Below are positions 44,919 to 54,148 of a stretch of 64,000 nt of DNA, one piece after another; the stretch's first letter is position 1; each line of letters opens with the position of its first letter. A program made the position numbers and the translations under genes. The notes below the pieces were generated by a model. It was given only the letters and a program-made list of their open reading frames with translations. It was not told where the DNA came from and did no database searches. Source of the stretch: Bacillota bacterium (GTDB taxonomy: Bacteria > Bacillota > Clostridia > Lachnospirales > Lachnospiraceae); contig JAEYLX010000049.1 of NCBI GenBank assembly GCA_023407575.1, positions 446,329 through 510,328 on the forward strand. Reading direction: 5' to 3'.

Positions 44919-47207
44919 CTATTTTAACCACATTCCCGCTGTTATTACAGTCATATCATCTTTGGGAACATAATTCGTCTCTGCCAAGGTCTTTTCTAGA
45001 ATTTTATTCGCAATTTCCTGAGGGTTATTACTCTTTAGTCCGAGAATCAGCTGCTCCATATAAGCTTCCTTATTCTCCTCTTCGATACAATCAAGGACAC
45101 CATCCGTGACCATGATGAGAATATCCCCCTCATATAGCTTCTTGGTTACTGTATCATAGTCCACGCTTTTCAACATACCGATTGGAAGAGTGGTGGAGGT
45201 TATTGTCTCTACCCAGTGATCTCTCTTGATAAAAGCTGCTGCTGCCCCAATCTTAATAAACTCACAAATACCGGTAAATAGATTGACGATACTAAGATCA
45301 ATAGTAGAAAAGGTTTGCTTTTCTGACTTAAGTACTAAACTGGAGTTTATGAGTCTGATTGCTGTCTCCGCTTTAAACCCTGCTTCAATCATTTGCTCTA
45401 ATAGGGACATTACTGTTTCACTTTCCTCACCCGCGTCTTTACCAGTTCCCATTCCATCAGAAAGTGCCAGCATATATTCGCCATTCTCCAGCTTTAAAAG
45501 AGAAAAATTATCTCCAGACACCTGCTCTTTTTTCGCCCTTGCCACACCGGTAATCAATTTAAACTTTGTATCCGTAATAAAGCAGAAATTCTCATACTCC
45601 TTACTAATTACCGACTTCGACGTATCGGACACTTTCATTTTAACTCCTAAGGCATCCGAGATAACGGATGCAGCCTCTTTGGCGGTAATACATCTGCCAC
45701 CTTGGCTTGCCGCATTGAAGTGAACTTCTTTACGTTTCTCTGTCTGTTCAAAAACAGTAATATCTTTAACCAGGATATGAGCCGAACGCAAAGCACGAAT
45801 TATTTTCTCTTCTTCGGCTACAAATCCCTGTGTGGTTTCATAGATTTCCCCTGTAACTTCTTGAATTACATCTGAAACTTTTTTCAACTGCTCTGCAATA
45901 ACCTCTCTACTTTCGGAAATTCTACTATGCCATATCTGGTTAAGTTTTGCTATTTCAAATCCACGGTTAGTCTCTGCTATGAACTGATCCACACTAATAC
46001 AATCATCTAGGAATTCCAAGGGTATGTCCTCTTTTTCAATCATACCTTTCTTCTCTGCCAGCTCAAACATGGAGCATGCAGCTTGATAGGTTTTTTGAAA
46101 TTTCTGCTCCCAGCACTGATCAATCTTAGAGCAGTTTTTACAGAGCTTTTCCGATATATCTTCAAATATACGGCTGACCTCCTGCTGCTCCAGTTTGGTC
46201 TGTTTCTCTGTAATGATATCCAAAGTCTTTGAAAGCTTTAAAAAAGAATCAGAAAACACCCTCATCCTTGCCTTTGCAATCTTTCTTAAATTAACTGTTG
46301 CTAATTGCTCCTGTTTTCCTGTTCCACCCACTGCGTCCATTTTATAGCTAAGGCTGGCGGGTATTAACAGGAATAGGATAACTGCAGAACATAGTGCTCC
46401 AATTTCCGCCGTATTAAGTTCCATTTCACTATTAATTGTACCCATAAGTACTGCTGTAAGTAAGTATATAATTGCTGTTGGAAACCGTCCCATCTCCCGG
46501 AAAACAGCTGGGATAATTCCCATAACCGCATACAATCCAATCTCTGAAGCAGAATTACCACGAAGGCCTATCGCCAAGCCACAAACAGCTCCGGTAATTG
46601 CACCTTGTCCAACTCCAAACTTATAGGTAAAGAACAATACAATAAAATATACAACACTTTTTAATGGCGAGATAAATTCCATATCAAATTCCGGAATGGC
46701 GTAGATAACCACAGCTACCATTGCTGCAATACTAATCATCTGCTCATTGTTCATTCGATAATCCTTACCCACCTGCTGCAGGTACCCCATTGCAATTTGA
46801 AAAATACCAGAGGCTACCACAGCAATTATAGCTTCTAAAATCGCTAAAACTGCACTGTCAGTAAAGTCACCTGATGCGGATGCCTCAAGTAATGAAAACG
46901 CAAGTAACATTATGGAAGGGAAAATAGATAATACCATCTTAGAAACATTTTTATTTTTAAATAGAGGAGATTCCATAAATACTAAAGATGCCACCATTGT
47001 AAGTGCATATTTTATTATTTGTGTAGGTTCCATGACAGAAGAAATACCGAGCAATACTACGATAAAGGACATGCCCGCTCCTGCATTAGTAAGATAAGCT
47101 GCTGTAAAATATCCAATAGACAGTGGATTCATATCATTAAACATAGCTCTGGCAATAATAAATCCTAATAAATATACTAAAAAAGTCCTCTTTGTAAATC
47201 GTCTCAT
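44919..47207 (-). CDS. spoIIE: Stage II sporulation protein E
   Basis: 762 residues. About ten membrane helices fill residues 10-300; a regulatory region follows, and a C-terminal PP2C phosphatase domain (about 555-762) has metal-binding Asp residues in LSDGMGTGKDAGEESE and MVTDGVLD. It dephosphorylates SpoIIAA at the asymmetric septum and so activates sigma-F. Its place beside tilS and tRNA-Met matches Bacillus. AGGAGG lies 14 bases before the ATG. Confidence 0.95.
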   Translation of the reverse strand: MRRFTKRTFLVYLLGFIIARAMFNDMNPLSIGYFTAAYLTNAGAGMSFIVVLLGISSVMEPTQIIKYALTMVASLVFMESPLFKNKNVSKMVLSIFPSIMLLAFSLLEASASGDFTDSAVLAILEAIIAVVASGIFQIAMGYLQQVGKDYRMNNEQMISIAAMVAVVIYAIPEFDMEFISPLKSVVYFIVLFFTYKFGVGQGAITGAVCGLAIGLRGNSASEIGLYAVMGIIPAVFREMGRFPTAIIYLLTAVLMGTINSEMELNTAEIGALCSAVILFLLIPASLSYKMDAVGGTGKQEQLATVNLRKIAKARMRVFSDSFLKLSKTLDIITEKQTKLEQQEVSRIFEDISEKLCKNCSKIDQCWEQKFQKTYQAACSMFELAEKKGMIEKEDIPLEFLDDCISVDQFIAETNRGFEIAKLNQIWHSRISESREVIAEQLKKVSDVIQEVTGEIYETTQGFVAEEEKIIRALRSAHILVKDITVFEQTEKRKEVHFNAASQGGRCITAKEAASVISDALGVKMKVSDTSKSVISKEYENFCFITDTKFKLITGVARAKKEQVSGDNFSLLKLENGEYMLALSDGMGTGKDAGEESETVMSLLEQMIEAGFKAETAIRLINSSLVLKSEKQTFSTIDLSIVNLFTGICEFIKIGAAAAFIKRDHWVETITSTTLPIGMLKSVDYDTVTKKLYEGDILIMVTDGVLDCIEEENKEAYMEQLILGLKSNNPQEIANKILEKTLAETNYVPKDDMTVITAGMWLK

Positions 47208-47259
47208 AACAACACAAATGCCTCCTGCTTCTACTTGTTGATTGAATTACTGTGTTGTT

Positions 47260-47292
47260 ATTATAGGAAGTGATTCTTGAAATCTTTGTCAG
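47260..47292 (-). promoter_or_regulatory. spoIIE promoter with 21-bp spacing, Spo0A-type
   Basis: On the minus strand CTGACA (47287-47292), a 21-bp spacer and TATAAT (47260-47265). The long spacer is the hallmark of Spo0A-activated promoters such as spoIIE and spoIIG of Bacillus. A near-match to the 0A box (GGTCGAA against TGTCGAA) lies upstream at 47341-47347. Transcription would start about 47253, just ahead of the ribosome site. Confidence 0.6.
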
Positions 47293-47347
47293 TTTAAAGC
47301 TCAGTATTTAAAAAACTTTATGACAAAATAGCCATGGAAAGGTCGAA

Positions 47348-47660
47348 ATTATCGATTAAAGGGAGTTAACAGATATTAAGAACTTGAAAATAATTCTGTT
47401 TTTCTACTTATTATTACCTTAACAATGAAAGGTTTACTAACCAGCTTTGTGATATAACTCTACACCTAGTAGCTAACATATATCTGTACACAAGATAGCG
47501 TCGTTAACCCATATGGCATTCAATCTTAATGCATGTAAAAATATGTTGTAGGTATTTCTATAATTTTTTACTCAAAAGGCACAATTTATAAATCTTATAT
47601 CAATATTTTCATGTATTAGTAATATTAACTTTATCAAATTGACCTAAAAAGTTGAATATA
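47348..47660. other. Gene-free stretch between spoIIE and the tRNA gene
   Basis: About 310 AT-rich bases. I see no ORF with a ribosome site, no tRNA and no strong hairpin. In Bacillus a tRNA-Glu gene lies here; none is present. Confidence 0.5.
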
Positions 47661-47666
47661 ATAAAA

Positions 47667-47691
47667 AAAGAGAGTCTATTAGACTCTCTTT
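47667..47691 (-). terminator. Terminator of the tRNA-Met transcript
   Basis: AAAGAGAGTCTA pairs with TAGACTCTCTTT across one base; A7 on the plus strand before it means a T7 run on the minus strand. It starts seven bases past the tRNA 3' end. Confidence 0.88.
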
Positions 47692-47697
47692 TCTTCG

Positions 47698-47771
47698 TAG
47701 CGAAGGACGGATTTGAACCGCCGACACTGCGGGTATGAACCGCATGCTCTCGCCAGCTGAGCTACTTCGCC
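47698..47771 (-). tRNA. tRNA-Met (anticodon CAT)
   Basis: 74 nt. Acceptor GGCGAAG/CTTCGCT, D arm GCTC...GAGC, anticodon stem around CAT (CGGTT CAT ACCCG), T arm with GGTTCAAATCC, discriminator A. CCA is not encoded. An A-T type first pair typical of initiator tRNA is absent (G1 with T72), and the layout fits elongator Met; tRNA-Ile lysidine type cannot be fully excluded. It is the conserved neighbour of divIC and spoIIE. Confidence 0.93.
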
Positions 47772-47786
47772 GAAGTGACGAACTCC

Positions 47787-47815
47787 ATTATATCTGCTTT
47801 CCATGGACTTGTCAA
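47787..47815 (-). promoter_or_regulatory. Perfect sigma-A promoter of tRNA-Met
   Basis: TTGACA (47810-47815), 17-bp spacer, TATAAT (47787-47792). Both boxes match the consensus completely. It lies between the divIC stop (47821) and the tRNA start (47771), about 8 nt from the expected +1. Confidence 0.92.
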
Positions 47816-47820
47816 TCCAT

Positions 47821-48108
47821 TTATTCTTGTCTTTTAAAAATATATTCATCCTCATAGACAAGTCCCAGTTTATCCCTGGCTATCTCTTCAATATAACTCT
47901 TTGTCTGAACATATGCTTTAAAGTTCTCGATCTCTTTCTTTCGTTCATTTTCATCCTCTATTTGCGCCTCTAAACGACTGGCCTTCAATTTCGCTTCATC
48001 ATATCGGTCCTCAAGCCCTATCCTACTATAAGCAACAATTGCAAATAGAATGAGAACCACAAATGAAATTATTCCAATACCTGTCCCACTTTTTTTTCTG
48101 CTCCTCAT
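47821..48108 (-). CDS. divIC: Septum formation initiator DivIC/FtsL-like
   Basis: The start is the ATG at 48106-48108 (GGG directly upstream); eight more codons are open before it. 95 residues: basic N-terminus (RSRKKSG), one membrane helix at about 10-31, then an extracellular coiled coil and the conserved IARDKLGLVYEDE. It is part of the FtsL-DivIC-DivIB division complex. It follows yabQ as in Bacillus. Confidence 0.9.
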   Translation of the reverse strand: MRSRKKSGTGIGIISFVVLILFAIVAYSRIGLEDRYDEAKLKASRLEAQIEDENERKKEIENFKAYVQTKSYIEEIARDKLGLVYEDEYIFKRQE

Positions 48109-48168
48109 CCCAATGCAACACCTTTCTTTCAATATAATTACTTGACAGATTGATCCTTTATTTCCTTT

Positions 48169-48951
48169 TTAACTTTTCTTCCGTCCGTTTGCCTTTAGAC
48201 TATCCTTTGGCTGACTCTGTTCTTCCTTATTCCTAATTGACGTATACAAACTTAATTCAACTGGCTTTCTTTTTTCTACAGACAAGCTTTTTTCAGGTAA
48301 AATGTGATTACCTACCTCTGCATTCGCAGGTATGTTTCTTTTTGTGGAGGATTTTTTCTTTGCATTTTTTGCTTGTGCCAGCTTCTGTTTTTCTTCCAGC
48401 TTTGCTTTATTTTTTTGAAGATATATTTCTTGCTTTTTCTGTTTCTCTAAAGCTTTCTGTTCAAGGAGCTGCTTTCTCTTAGCCGCTCTTTTTTGTTTCT
48501 TAGTATTTACTGCTATTTTAAACGAATCCAAATGTTTTTTCAATCGTTTAAATATGAAATTTCTAATTTTTCTAATTCGGCTCCGTACACGACAATAAAA
48601 CCTCTTCACCATCTTAATTGCCATTGTAAAAGGGGTAAGTAGAAGTTTAATTAGTTTGGTTATGCTATTCACGATAAAGTTACTAATTGTGTAATGATAG
48701 AACACCATGCCAAGTGAAACTCCGATTACTGAAAAACCTCGGATAATTCCATTATTAGAATTATAGATCATGGCAAAAATAAATACACTGGCTACTACCC
48801 AGAATATGATATCCTCTATCGCCAGGATTATTGTATTATGCTTTATAATTCTATGAAAGATTCTTAAAAAATCGTATACAAACAAAATAATTACGCCCCA
48901 TAGTATAGATATGAGAAAGAATTGCAGCTCTGTCGCAATTGCATGATTCAT
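48169..48951 (-). CDS. yabQ: Spore cortex biosynthesis protein YabQ
   Basis: 260 residues, longer than the Bacillus protein. Four membrane helices fill residues 8-110 (the YabQ domain, starting ATELQFFLISILWG); the C-terminal 140 residues are a highly basic, Lys-rich coiled tail. YabQ sits in the outer forespore membrane and is needed for cortex synthesis. It is nine bases downstream of yabP. Confidence 0.9.
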   Translation of the reverse strand: MNHAIATELQFFLISILWGVIILFVYDFLRIFHRIIKHNTIILAIEDIIFWVVASVFIFAMIYNSNNGIIRGFSVIGVSLGMVFYHYTISNFIVNSITKLIKLLLTPFTMAIKMVKRFYCRVRSRIRKIRNFIFKRLKKHLDSFKIAVNTKKQKRAAKRKQLLEQKALEKQKKQEIYLQKNKAKLEEKQKLAQAKNAKKKSSTKRNIPANAEVGNHILPEKSLSVEKRKPVELSLYTSIRNKEEQSQPKDSLKANGRKKS

Positions 48952-48960
48952 ACAGGCCTC

Positions 48961-49248
48961 CTACTTAAATAGCCTGCCGAACAGCGATTCCGAAGATTTA
49001 CCTGCATTTGAAGCATCAGAATAGGTTAAGCTATCAATTCGTCCATCGATATCAACCTCACCTTTTTCAAGGGTAAGACGGTTAACATGAAGTTCGCTAC
49101 CACGAATCATAAGAATTCCTTGCTCGGTCTGCAAAAGCACTTCTCCCGCATCAAAAGATAGCACATCATTTACCCCTGTAATTGCTGCTGCCTTTCTCGC
49201 ATTAATATTTAGCTTATGACCCTTTAGTACCTGTTGTTTTTCATCCAT
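48961..49248 (-). CDS. yabP: Sporulation protein YabP
   Basis: 95 residues with the YabP/YqfC pattern: LNINARKAAAITGVNDVLSFD, then LLQTEQGILMIRGSELHVNRL and a short tail. In Bacillus it is made in the mother cell under sigma-E and is needed with YabQ for cortex formation. A good ribosome site (GGAGGATATCT) precedes the ATG. Confidence 0.92.
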   Translation of the reverse strand: MDEKQQVLKGHKLNINARKAAAITGVNDVLSFDAGEVLLQTEQGILMIRGSELHVNRLTLEKGEVDIDGRIDSLTYSDASNAGKSSESLFGRLFK

Positions 49249-49427
49249 AGATATCCTCCATTCTTTCCATAAACTGTGAAAGTTTTCTTATATACACCCC
49301 TAAATAATCATTCCAAAAATGGAACAAGATGTACCTTTTTAAGTATATGAGAATATCTTTCAGTTCATGACGATACTTATTTTACGAGCGAAAGAATCTT
49401 TTCTACGAACTTTCCTATTACATAAAA

Positions 49428-49464
49428 AGGTTTTACAGTGTCATCTTAGCTACACTGTAAACCT
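49428..49464 (-). terminator. Terminator after rqcP
   Basis: AGGTTTTACAGTGT pairs with ACACTGTAAACCT (one bulge), 10-nt loop, then TTTTTATG on the minus strand. It separates rqcP from the yabP-yabQ-divIC unit. Confidence 0.85.
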
Positions 49465-49482
49465 CTTTTGTTCAATCATTGC

Positions 49483-49734
49483 CTATAAATATTTGTATAA
49501 CTCCTTGGCATCATCTTTTCTTGTTGATTCCTGTACATCCAGTACCTCAACCTTCACCAGCTTAGCACCGAATCCAATTTCTATTACGTCTCCTACTTTT
49601 ACCGTTGCAGAAGCCTTGGCCGGCTTACTATTAATCATAACCCTTCCAGCATCACAGGCTTCATTAGCAATGGTACGGCGTTTAATCAATCTGGATACCT
49701 TTAAAAACTTATCTAATCTCATATTTGACTCCAA
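49483..49734 (-). CDS. rqcP: RNA-binding S4 protein RqcP (YabO/HslR)
   Basis: 83 residues. The S4 domain is MRLDKFLKVSRLIKRRTIANEACDAGRVMIN, with KVGDVIEIGFG after it. In Bacillus RqcP works with RqcH in adding alanine tails to stalled nascent chains. The window also has MutS2/RqcU, which acts earlier in the same rescue pathway. It lies between hup and yabP. Confidence 0.92.
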   Translation of the reverse strand: MESNMRLDKFLKVSRLIKRRTIANEACDAGRVMINSKPAKASATVKVGDVIEIGFGAKLVKVEVLDVQESTRKDDAKELYKYL

Positions 49735-49771
49735 TCTGTTATTAAAAGGATGCGGAGTGCTTTTTAAAACA

Positions 49772-49797
49772 AAATGAAACGAGAAGTCGTTTCATTT
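49772..49797 (-). other. Hairpin between hup and rqcP
   Basis: A perfect 11-bp stem (AAATGAAACGA and its complement) with a 4-nt loop, followed by TTGTTTT on the minus strand. It may be a second hup terminator or a processing site. Confidence 0.55.
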
Positions 49798-49813
49798 GTC
49801 ATGAATTAAAAAA

Positions 49814-49853
49814 AGGCTGTCTTAAATTCGTTTGTTCGGAATTTAAGCAGCCT
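49814..49853 (-). terminator. Terminator of hup
   Basis: AGGCTG(T)CTTAAATTC pairs with GAATTTAAGCAGCCT, one bulge, 9-nt loop, followed by T7 on the minus strand. It starts about 16 nt past the hup stop. Confidence 0.9.
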
Positions 49854-49868
49854 CTTCATTGTCATCTA

Positions 49869-50144
49869 CTAAGCGTTAATAACATCCTTTAAAGCTTTAC
49901 CAGCTTTGAATTTAGGTGCCTTAGAAGCAGCAATAGTAATAGTTTCCTTTGTTAAAGGATTTCTTCCTGTTCTTGCAGGTCTCTCAGATACCTCAAATGT
50001 TCCGAAGCCAACCAACTGTACTTTCTCACCTTTGGTTAATTCCTCTGTAACTACATCAATAAAAGCCTTTAACGCTTTCTCTGAATCTTTCTTTGAAAAA
50101 TCTGTCTTCTCTGCGATAGCTGCAACTAATTCTGCTTTGTTCAT
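49869..50144 (-). CDS. hup: HU family DNA-binding protein
   Basis: 91 residues, the exact HU length. It has the arm motif ERPARTGRNPLTKE, the GFGTFEV turn and a C-terminal AGKALKDVIN. It compacts and bends DNA. GAGGAGGAG lies six bases before the ATG. It has its own terminator and probably its own promoter; a TATAAT lies in the gap to mazG. Confidence 0.95.
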   Translation of the reverse strand: MNKAELVAAIAEKTDFSKKDSEKALKAFIDVVTEELTKGEKVQLVGFGTFEVSERPARTGRNPLTKETITIAASKAPKFKAGKALKDVINA

Positions 50145-50195
50145 GGATTTCTCCTCCTCTAGAGTATTAATTATATTTTTTGGATAATCTAACGA

Positions 50196-50966
50196 TTATT
50201 TAACTTCCCGCCACAACATGTCCTGATTTTCAGGGGAAAGCTCGCATAGATTTTGTCCCCTGCTCTCAGCTAGAGCAAAGACGTCTACAAATCTATTTAT
50301 AAACTTATTAGTGGCATTTGTCAAGGAATTTTCTGCATTTAATTGTAAAAACCGGGACAAATTAATCATCGAGAACATGGCATCCCCAAATTCCTCGAAA
50401 ATCTTGCTTTTATCCCCATTTTCAATGGATTCCGTGAGTTCATCAAGCTCTTCATAGACCTTTTTTAAGGCTTGTTTATAATCTTCAAAATCCATCCCTG
50501 ACTTTGATGCTTTCTTCTGGACTTTTTCCGCTCTGACGTTAGCCGGAAATGCTTTGGGAACACTAAGCACTTCCTGTACTGGACTTACATTCTGTTTTTC
50601 AGCCCTTTTAATATCTTCCCAGTTCGCTAAAACCTCTTCACTATTTTCAACGGTTGCATCACCGAATACATGGGGATGTCTGCGAATCATTTTTTCAGAT
50701 ACTCCTTGAACGACATCTTCAATTGTAAATTCATTGGTTTCTTCTGCAATTACACTATGAAGTGCAACTTGTAAAAGAATATCTCCGAGTTCTTCACTAA
50801 GATTTTGATAGTCCTTCTTATCAATTGCTTCTAAGGTTTCATAGCACTCTTCAATCAAACAGGTCTTAAGACTTTCATGGGTCTGTTCCCTGTCCCAAGG
50901 ACACCCCTCCTTGCTCCTTAACTTGCGTATAATTTCCATAAAATCATTAAAATTATAGTTTGTCAC
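50196..50966 (-). CDS. mazG: Nucleoside triphosphate pyrophosphohydrolase MazG
   Basis: 256 residues with two MazG domains. The first has the active-site set EECYE...EELGDILLQV near residues 34-68; the second has EELDELTE...FEEFGDAMFSM near 165-200. It hydrolyses NTPs and clears damaged nucleotides. The usual N-terminal methylase-like half of Bacillus YabN is absent. It precedes hup and rqcP as in other Clostridia. Confidence 0.93.
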   Translation of the reverse strand: MTNYNFNDFMEIIRKLRSKEGCPWDREQTHESLKTCLIEECYETLEAIDKKDYQNLSEELGDILLQVALHSVIAEETNEFTIEDVVQGVSEKMIRRHPHVFGDATVENSEEVLANWEDIKRAEKQNVSPVQEVLSVPKAFPANVRAEKVQKKASKSGMDFEDYKQALKKVYEELDELTESIENGDKSKIFEEFGDAMFSMINLSRFLQLNAENSLTNATNKFINRFVDVFALAESRGQNLCELSPENQDMLWREVK

Positions 50967-51160
50967 ATTAACCTCCCGTTAACGAAACCCGTAACTTATC
51001 TTTTGTATCAGGGACGTTTCCGTTTCTTCGTACACCCATTGTTTACTTACTTTGTGATATCAGTATTATAACCACCTTTTCCAAGGTTTACAAGCCCGTA
51101 CCTGTAACAAAGTGCGCAATAACAGGAAATTAAGAATAATTTACTGTTATACAAAAAGAA

Positions 51161-51233
51161 GGCACTCTGACAGCATTCACATTTTATCCTATACCTATAA
51201 GGTATCAGACTGAGAAACTGCTATCGGAGTGCC
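51161..51233 (-). terminator. Terminator of spoVT
   Basis: GGCACTC(T)GACAGCA pairs with TGCTATCGGAGTGCC around a 40-nt internal region that can itself fold (ATACCTATAAGGTAT). On the minus strand TTCTTTTTG follows. It starts nine bases past the spoVT stop. Confidence 0.8.
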
Positions 51234-51242
51234 CTAATAATC

Positions 51243-51791
51243 TTATTGTTCCATCTGTCTTCCTAGAAATGCTGCTGCTGTACTTGCAAGTTTAATCTCC
51301 AGATCTGAGAATTTAGTTTTTGCATCCTTTGTAAGGATTATCACAGATCCAATAGCATCACCTTCACTGATGATAGGTGTAATAACCTGGAACATGAACT
51401 CTGAATCCTCTTCGTTCATAATCTTTATATAACTCTTGTCGTCTTTTGAAGCAACAATTGTTTCTCTTTCGTTAATTACTTCCTCTAAATCATGGCTGAT
51501 TCCTTTTGTTACAAGGTCTTTCTTGGTTGGTCCTGCAACTGCAATGAATTGATCCTTATCGGTTATCACTACGATATGCCCAGTTGTCTGTGTGAGTGAG
51601 TCTGCATATTGCTTAGCGAATTGTCCTAATTCACCAATTGGAGAATATTTCTTTAAAATAATTTCTCCTTCCCTATCAGTAAATATCTCCAAAGGATCTC
51701 CTTCTCTTATTCTTAAAGTTCTGCGGATCTCTTTTGGAACAACAACACGTCCAAGGTCATCTATTCTTCTTACAATTCCAGTGGCTTTCAT
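51243..51791 (-). CDS. spoVT: Stage V sporulation protein T
   Basis: 182 residues: AbrB-type DNA-binding N-terminus (MKATGIVRRIDDLGRVVVPKEIRR, written here only as its family hallmark in part) and a GAF domain from about residue 55. It is the forespore regulator of sigma-G genes. Its place ahead of mazG matches Bacillus. A GGAGGAAG site lies before the ATG. Confidence 0.94.
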   Translation of the reverse strand: MKATGIVRRIDDLGRVVVPKEIRRTLRIREGDPLEIFTDREGEIILKKYSPIGELGQFAKQYADSLTQTTGHIVVITDKDQFIAVAGPTKKDLVTKGISHDLEEVINERETIVASKDDKSYIKIMNEEDSEFMFQVITPIISEGDAIGSVIILTKDAKTKFSDLEIKLASTAAAFLGRQMEQ

Positions 51792-51855
51792 ATATGAGCT
51801 TCCTCCATTTTACGTATTTTAGATTTTTAGTTAGTTGTTACAATTTTTAACTAAT

Positions 51856-51886
51856 TATATTGTTTGTAAAATGGGAAACTTTATAC
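51856..51886 (-). promoter_or_regulatory. Possible sigma-G-type promoter of spoVT
   Basis: On the minus strand GTATA, 19 nt, CAATATA, near the sigma-F/G pattern. A TATAAT overlaps the second box, so a sigma-A reading is also possible. Confidence 0.3.
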
Positions 51887-51964
51887 ATTTATTTTAGTTT
51901 TTTTATATAATTTTATAAAATATATTGAGGAAATCTATATTTTGTAATAGTTTAGCCATATCTC

Positions 51965-53953
51965 CTACACTTGAAATCTAGTAGTAATTGTCAACAAATT
52001 AGAAGATAACTGAGATAATCGTTCACTTGCCAACGCCAATTCTCTGACTGATGTAGATTGAACCTCTACAGAGGAATATACCTGTAAGGTTCCTGCTGCA
52101 TTTTCTTCTGCTACCGATGCTAACGCTTGCATAAGTGATAAAATTTGGTTCTTAGCATAGTTCATATCTTGCTCTGATTTATTTAATACCTCCACAACTT
52201 CTTCCGATACCTTCATGTTATCAGCAATGGACTGATATCTTTGTAATGACTTTTCTACACTTTTTTGCTGTAAATCAGATGCATTTGTAATCAGATTTAC
52301 AAAATCAAAGGCTTTTGTCACATGATGTTGTAATTCTACTATGATCTGATCTATATATTTTGCCGAGGTTGAAGATTGGTCAGCCATTTTCTGAATTTCC
52401 TCTGCAACAACAGCAAAGCCTCTTCCTGCCTCACCTGCTCTTGCTGCTTCTATCGCTGCATTCAATGCTAAGAGATTGGTTTCTCGTGCAATTTCAGAAA
52501 TCACGCGACTTGCTTCACCGATTTGAATGGAGCTGGTTTTCGTTGTTGTAATGATTTCGCAGATATCCTCCATTACTTTACGATTATCATTCGATATCAT
52601 TGCCAACCTTTTCATATCTTCTTGTCCATGCTTAACAGAATGATCCACACTTTTTGAGGATGCATTTAAATTAATCAAATGTTCATGATTTATTTCGATT
52701 AAACGCTCAAGGTTTATTGCAATACTTGAACCTTCTTCCGTATTCTTAGCCTGATCTGATGCACCTTTTGCCACTCCTTGCACTGTTCTTGCTATTTCTT
52801 CACTGGCTACGGCAGAATTTAAGGAAGAGGCACTAAGCTCTTGGGCAGTTGCACTAACCTGGTTAGAGGCATCCGTTATCATAGTTATAATGTCTCTTAG
52901 TTTATTAATTAGTTCCTGGAACGTCGCTGAAAGTATTCCTATCTCGTCCTTTTGCGCCAGATAATTATCTGCAATATTATCTCTTAGGTCAAGCTCTGCC
53001 AACTTTGTTGACAGTTTCGTCATTCCTATGAGTGGCTTTGTTATTCTATGATCCAGCAGGAATACAATTCCTACACTTATTACTAAAACGAAAAGCATTA
53101 CCAACAGCATCGTCTGAACCATCTTTGGAAGTACATTTAAAACCTCATCTTCAACTGCTGTAATAACATAGATCCAGTCCGTCCCTTTAATTGGTGAAAA
53201 TCCAGCGTAGTACTTCACACCTTCTAACTTATAGCTACTGACACCTTCTTTTAAATTTAGCATCTGCTCCACTGACCCTGCTAAGGAAAGCTGTGCTTTA
53301 TCTTCCTTTGCCTCTTCAATGGGATTGTACCGATTAATTACTTTCTGGGTATCTGGATTTGCAATCATTCTGCCTTCTGAATTTATCATAAAGGCATAGC
53401 CTTCTGCACCATAGCCTTCATCTTTTATTATCTGACCCAAAGCATCCGCATTTCTTCTCCCAAGAAGTGCGCCAACTACCTCTCCATCTCTTATAATGGG
53501 CACACACAGTTCTATTTCTGGTTTTCTTGTTACACGGCTAATAACAACATCCGACATCATTGCCTGGCCTTGTAAGGCCGCTTTAACATATTCACGATCA
53601 CTCATTGATCGAACCGTTCCATCCGTATAGTAGGTATAACCGTTAGGGAGAACATACCCTATATCAAGAAAATCCGTCTTGGCCAGCTCTTCCTTTAATA
53701 CTGACAGGTCTACTTCCCAATCCATATTAGTCATTGCCTTATCTTTCGCTAACAGCGAGAGTATAGACATCATTGCATCCATACGACTTTCGGTTACTTT
53801 TGCGCCTTCCTTTGCCAGTAGCTCTAAAGACTTATTCGCTTCTACTTTAATCGCTTGAAAGCTTTGATATAAGGATATCATTCCAACACATAGTGTAACC
53901 ATGAGTACCAAAGCGGAAAATGCTATAATAAGCTTTGTTTTAATACTCTTCAT
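51965..53953 (-). CDS. Methyl-accepting chemotaxis protein with Cache sensor
   Basis: 662 residues. Membrane helices at about 10-30 and 278-298 enclose a dCache-type sensor (GYVLPNGYTYYTDG, then GYAFMINSEGRMIANPD). A HAMP domain follows and then the signalling domain with the conserved hairpin tip (ETNLLALNAAIEAARAGE). The ligand is unknown; dCache domains often bind amino acids. It is probably monocistronic. Confidence 0.93.
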   Translation of the reverse strand: MKSIKTKLIIAFSALVLMVTLCVGMISLYQSFQAIKVEANKSLELLAKEGAKVTESRMDAMMSILSLLAKDKAMTNMDWEVDLSVLKEELAKTDFLDIGYVLPNGYTYYTDGTVRSMSDREYVKAALQGQAMMSDVVISRVTRKPEIELCVPIIRDGEVVGALLGRRNADALGQIIKDEGYGAEGYAFMINSEGRMIANPDTQKVINRYNPIEEAKEDKAQLSLAGSVEQMLNLKEGVSSYKLEGVKYYAGFSPIKGTDWIYVITAVEDEVLNVLPKMVQTMLLVMLFVLVISVGIVFLLDHRITKPLIGMTKLSTKLAELDLRDNIADNYLAQKDEIGILSATFQELINKLRDIITMITDASNQVSATAQELSASSLNSAVASEEIARTVQGVAKGASDQAKNTEEGSSIAINLERLIEINHEHLINLNASSKSVDHSVKHGQEDMKRLAMISNDNRKVMEDICEIITTTKTSSIQIGEASRVISEIARETNLLALNAAIEAARAGEAGRGFAVVAEEIQKMADQSSTSAKYIDQIIVELQHHVTKAFDFVNLITNASDLQQKSVEKSLQRYQSIADNMKVSEEVVEVLNKSEQDMNYAKNQILSLMQALASVAEENAAGTLQVYSSVEVQSTSVRELALASERLSQLSSNLLTITTRFQV

Positions 53954-54070
53954 TTGTATTCCTCCAACCCCTTTTTCTAATGTTCCCGTCTACTTCTGAT
54001 TACTAGTCTACAGGAATTGAAAGTCTTCTTCCTACATGGTTAATTCAAATCTATGTTAAATTTGTGTAAA

Positions 54071-54107
54071 AAGAAGCCACCTTGGACATTGCCAAAGCAG
54101 CTTCTCT
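54071..54107 (-). terminator. Terminator after dtd
   Basis: GAAGC(CA)CCTTGG pairs with CCAAAG(CA)GCTTC-type sequence across a 6-nt loop; TTTTTAC follows on the minus strand. It closes the deoB-dtd unit. Confidence 0.8.
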
Positions 54108-54148
54108 TTCATCATTCTATATATACAATTAATTGCGAACTAAATGAT

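Noticed and set aside
47679..47861. 60-codon frame across the tRNA gene
   Set aside because: It covers a clear tRNA-Met, its promoter and terminator.
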